A DNA stretch of 64,000 bases from Termitomyces sp. T153 (lineage: Eukaryota > Basidiomycota > Agaricomycetes > Agaricales > Lyophyllaceae): the NCBI GenBank assembly GCA_018296165.2, contig JACKQL020000007.1, positions 62,001-126,000 of the forward strand. Reading direction: 5' to 3'. Below the pieces are notes generated by a model that was given only the letters and a program-made list of their open reading frames with translations, did not search any database and was not told the DNA's origin. Numbering within the stretch: the first letter of the stretch is position 1; every line of letters starts with the position of its first letter. Shown in pieces: positions 60,610 to 64,000 of this stretch. The translations under genes and the position numbers were made by a program.

Positions 60610-61743
60610 TGTCATGACCCGTTCCCTGGACCCCCGTACATTGCCCAACAAACCCCTGTCCCCCCAGAACCTCCCCCGACGCTCCATCAAACTTCCCCAG
60701 CACTCTGCGCCTACTCTGGCTAACTCCGACACATTCTTGGCTAACTCCAATGGCCCCCTGGCCAACTCTGACATCTTCCCCGCAGCCGCCAGCACTTCCC
60801 CTGGATCTCCTGAGCCCCTGGGACCACTCCCCCACTATGCCTGACCCCGTTACACATCATCGACTCAACACCCTGGCTCCTCCGACTTACCTTGGAGTAT
60901 CACAACAACCTCAGAACAGACCACGTCAACAATTGATCCCATCAACATATCAATGCAGCCTGCCCTCTGGTCATAACCGACACCTGTCGACTCCATCGAG
61001 CTCTGCCAAGCCCCACCACCACAGCCGACATTCCCGGAGCTCTCCAGTAGTCAGCATATAAGACATAGAGTAGCTCTTCATACTCTAGTCTTGAGATTAC
61101 CTGCCTTACCTGATGTGTTTCTGATTGTTTCTTCTCACGTTTTGTGTTCCGTGTCTTGTTTTCCTTATTCTCAGTTTCCTGGTCTTATCTCGTCTCTATT
61201 CTGTTATCATTTCATTATTGTTCCATGTCTCTGCCTGAATCTATTCTTGTTCTCATCTCATTTCTGTCTCATTTTGTTCAACCCTGTCTCATCTCATTTG
61301 ATTCTGTCTATTGTGTTCAAGTCATCTTGACCATAACACCCTCACGAATTCCACAATTACAATTACAAACCTCTGACACTCTTTCACCAACTCTGGACCT
61401 CGCTACATGCTTGGCTCCAAACCCTATCAATCCCTGTTGATCCCCCATCAGAACTCCGGCTCCACTCCCATCATTTGCATAGCCTCTGCCTCCTCCACAC
61501 CTGCAATACTCACATACAGACTTATGCCTGAACCCTGCCAAGCCTGTCCCCCTTCCCCGCAACTCATCCTCTACTCCTCCAGACCTCCCCAGACTTGCTT
61601 GGATCAATTCCCACTAACTATCCTCACAAGTCCCCAGTGTTTGGAACACCTCCAAGTGCCCAGTTGTCAGTGCAGGGAATCATGTCCACCTAGTAAGGAC
61701 TCACCCAGTGTAGCTGAGCCCCCATGGTCAGCAGAACCTGACA
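60610..61743 (+). mobile_element. LTR family A copy 3, least decayed; probable 5' LTR
   Basis: 1134 bases from TGTCATGACCC to GAACCTGACA. It keeps many CG dinucleotides where copies 1 and 2 have TG or CA, so it is younger. A TATA-like CATATAAG lies near 61056. Flanks ATTTG and TAATC do not match, so it is not a simple solo LTR. With gypsy-like pol words on the plus strand downstream, it is best read as the 5' LTR of an element that continues to the right edge. A clear tRNA primer site was not seen after 61743. Confidence 0.8.
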
Positions 61744-64000
61744 TAATCTCAAGACTCTACCTTACTCCATTTGTGATGTCTGCATGTGCCCCGCACACAC
61801 ATTTGCCAAACAATTCCAATGTCTATGGTCAACCTGTGCCTGGAAACCCTTATACAGCCCTACCCCATTTGCCAAGGCACACTGAGTTGCAGATCTGACA
61901 CCAAAACATCCCTTCTGCTCCGGTTACACCCATACAACGGCTCTCTCCACAGACACCCTCCCCAACCCATGCCCAACCCTACACCACTCCTGCAAACCAC
62001 CCTTCCCATACCTTCTCCACCAGCTCTGCTTCCCCACAAAGACCAAACCTAGCATCACCAAGGCTTCACCCAGACCCCGGCGACAATTTGGTCCATTGCT
62101 TGACAACTTCTCCAACACCACACAACAGATCATCCGACTTTCACCCACAACCCTCCTCAAGAAAAGACCACCCTCCAAGCTAGCCCTGCCATTGATTGGA
62201 ATCAAGCTCAACCCAGCAGCCCCACCCACAATAACACAAGATTCCAAGACCAATGCTACGCCCCAAATTATAGAACTCACTTCTGAGATCAGTTAGGACC
62301 CTCTGGCCGACTCAGCCATCACTTCCACCCAACAAATAAAAGGAGCCCAACGCCTTGGACCCAACCCCAACAACCCCGGAATGAGACCAAGGAATCCCCA
62401 AGCTTCTAGGCAATCAAGGAAGGAAGAGATATGCACCTCCGCCCCAACCCTTGAAGCACAACCCCAAAATTAACAGGGAGAACCACAGCACCCCGACTCT
62501 CAATAAGGAACAACTCTGGAGTCCCGTCCACTACTTCAACATCCCCCCATTCAATCCGGAACCTCCAACATCAAAGATTCTTGATGCCAACCCTCCCCAC
62601 ACACCACCATCAGACATGGACCCCACCATCAGACTATGCCACCTCCCACAACAAGAACCCCCAGCATAGGAGTCGCCTTACCAGAACAAACTATAGGAAA
62701 GATGGTCCTATATGAAGTAGTTTTCCAGGGTACTCTAAATTTGCTGACATGTTCATATCAGGGAGGGAGAAGCCCCGCCATCATCCCAGAGACCGTTGAT
62801 CAACCCACTCAAACATTCTGATGACCCAAAGAGCATATGCTCCGACATCCTTGGAGGACTTCCCCACCAGGATTGACAACCCAAATAACCCTGCACTGAC
62901 TCAAAGCTGCCCCAATCCACCCCTCTGACCCACTCCAGACCCTAGCAACACAACTCCAGGGCCTCCACTTTGACTCCAACATCCAACCAAGGGGACCTAC
63001 GATGCCAGCTCAACAATGAGGCCCCTGTAGCTCCTACCCTACAAGCATAAATCACCGACCACCAGCTCTGTACACCCCCGCCCCTACGCTAGAAGATGTC
63101 TATCAAGCAGGGACCACACCAACAGAGTACCCAGAAACAAACCCCATGCAAAGTAATCTCTCCAGAGTACTCTAAAGTTGCTGATGCCTTCTCCAAGAAG
63201 CGAGCAGTGCTTCTCCCCATTGCCACCCACCCCAAATCGACATCTAAAAACTGGCAAAGGACATCACATGCCACAATCCTGCCCTTGGAGTCCCAGCCCT
63301 GCCACCATCCCACTCCCCTCCCCCAATGTAAAACACTCTCCAAGAAGAGAATAAACTCTAGGACCCTCAAAGTAGCTCCCCCCCAAAATTCACAACACCT
63401 CCAGTGAATCCAACCACACCCAACAGAGACCAACCCCAAAGCCAAGAATAATGAAGTGGCCCCACTGACTCCACCCCAACAATCAAGGGACCAATGATGC
63501 CCTCCAAAGAAGCGACCAACCCCCACCCACATTCACAACAACCTCCGGACCACTCCAGAGCACGAATGAAGAATTGCCCCGACCCTGCCATGACTCTTGG
63601 GGGGTCCAAACCAATGCTCCCCCATGACTGACTTCCCTGCTGCCCTCCAACAATCGTGAACGACCATCTCCCCCCAATGCAGCAAATATTTCGCATAGAG
63701 AGACAATGGCCAGACTCACCCAAAACTTTGGAAGGCAGCTAGACCTGCTCCCCCCATCCAAGCTTGGCTCCAGGAGCCACCGCCACTCTTATACAACAAC
63801 TCCGCTGCTCAGTGAGGAAAATTCCCACTCCAGAGCTCCCCCTCTGATTCATGACACAACCCCGCCAACAAGTTAAGACCCAATCCCAACCCCTGTATCA
63901 ACTCCGGATCCCTGGTACTTGCACTTGGAACAGCGGACTGACAAAATGTGCCTCAGACCCCTTCCTCCACCCCACACCACCCCCAAAGCCAACACAACCA
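61744..64000 (+). mobile_element. degenerate internal region of a gypsy-like LTR retrotransposon (runs off the right edge)
   Basis: The plus strand is C- and A-rich and poor in G. Broken frames give proline-rich gag-like peptides, for example RQFGPLLDNFSNTTQQIIRL (62.1 kb). Two pol-like words follow: GYSKFADMFISGREKPRHHP near 62730 and PEYSKVADAFSKKRAVLLP near 63160. The pattern P.EY..FADVFS....LP precedes the reverse transcriptase in many fungal Ty3/gypsy polyproteins. Neither is followed by a readable YxDD reverse transcriptase within the window. No intact ORF. Association with LTR A3 is inferred from position and strand. Confidence 0.5.

Noticed and set aside
61091..62052. Plus-strand frames of 79-163 codons in and after LTR A3
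   Set aside because: The first lie within the LTR, and similar frames occur in LTR A1; the others are low-complexity retroelement sequence.

Overview
The window is nuclear DNA of a filamentous basidiomycete, most likely an Agaricomycete (mushroom-forming fungus). The genes are split by many introns of about 50 bases with GT..AG ends. The proteins are typical fungal ones (Ssd1, Zn2Cys6 factor, Med17, verprolin, Tra1, HDEL-tailed PDI), and the transposon remnants are of kinds common in Agaricomycetes. I cannot name the genus from sequence alone.

Genes fall in blocks separated by transposon islands. Block 1 (1-7.6 kb, minus): SSD1/Dis3L2-like RNA-binding protein (runs off the left edge), mitochondrial NAD-isocitrate dehydrogenase (IDH2 type) and ESCRT-III VPS24/CHMP3. 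Island A (7.6-14.9 kb): a DDE-transposase-like fragment, inverted and tandem repeats, and a solo LTR (family A) that itself contains a solo LTR of family B, both with exact 5-bp target duplications. Block 2 (14.9-22.7 kb): a Zn2Cys6 transcription factor divergent from MED17, then RPL5 divergent from an RBM42-like RRM protein. Island B (22.7-29 kb): a LINE-like 3' fragment with a poly(A) end, a possible PPT/LTR, LTR B interrupted by a hAT-like element, and a reversed solo LTR A inside a Ty1/Copia RNase H region. Block 3 (29.6-58.3 kb) is dense: CTNNBL1, UTP15, TCTP, GCP3, PDI, verprolin, an orphan membrane protein, the giant TRA1 and a BRD8-like bromodomain protein. Island C (58.3-64 kb): a dead tyrosine recombinase, a third LTR A copy that kept its CpG sites, and degenerate gypsy-type pol sequence running off the right edge.

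Most genes are housekeeping: chromatin and transcription (TRA1, BRD8-like, MED17, Zn2Cys6 factor), splicing-related (CTNNBL1, RBM42-like), ribosome (UTP15, RPL5, TCTP), cytoskeleton (GCP3, verprolin), secretion and endosomes (PDI, VPS24) and mitochondria (IDH). TRA1 and the BRD8-like gene are convergent neighbours and probably belong to the same NuA4-type acetyltransferase complex. Nothing looks like a wholly new defence or biosynthetic system. The most informative features are the datable nested insertions, the strong CpG loss in most of the islands, a retained nuclease-type active site in the Ssd1 homologue, and introns at the same site in both PDI thioredoxin domains.
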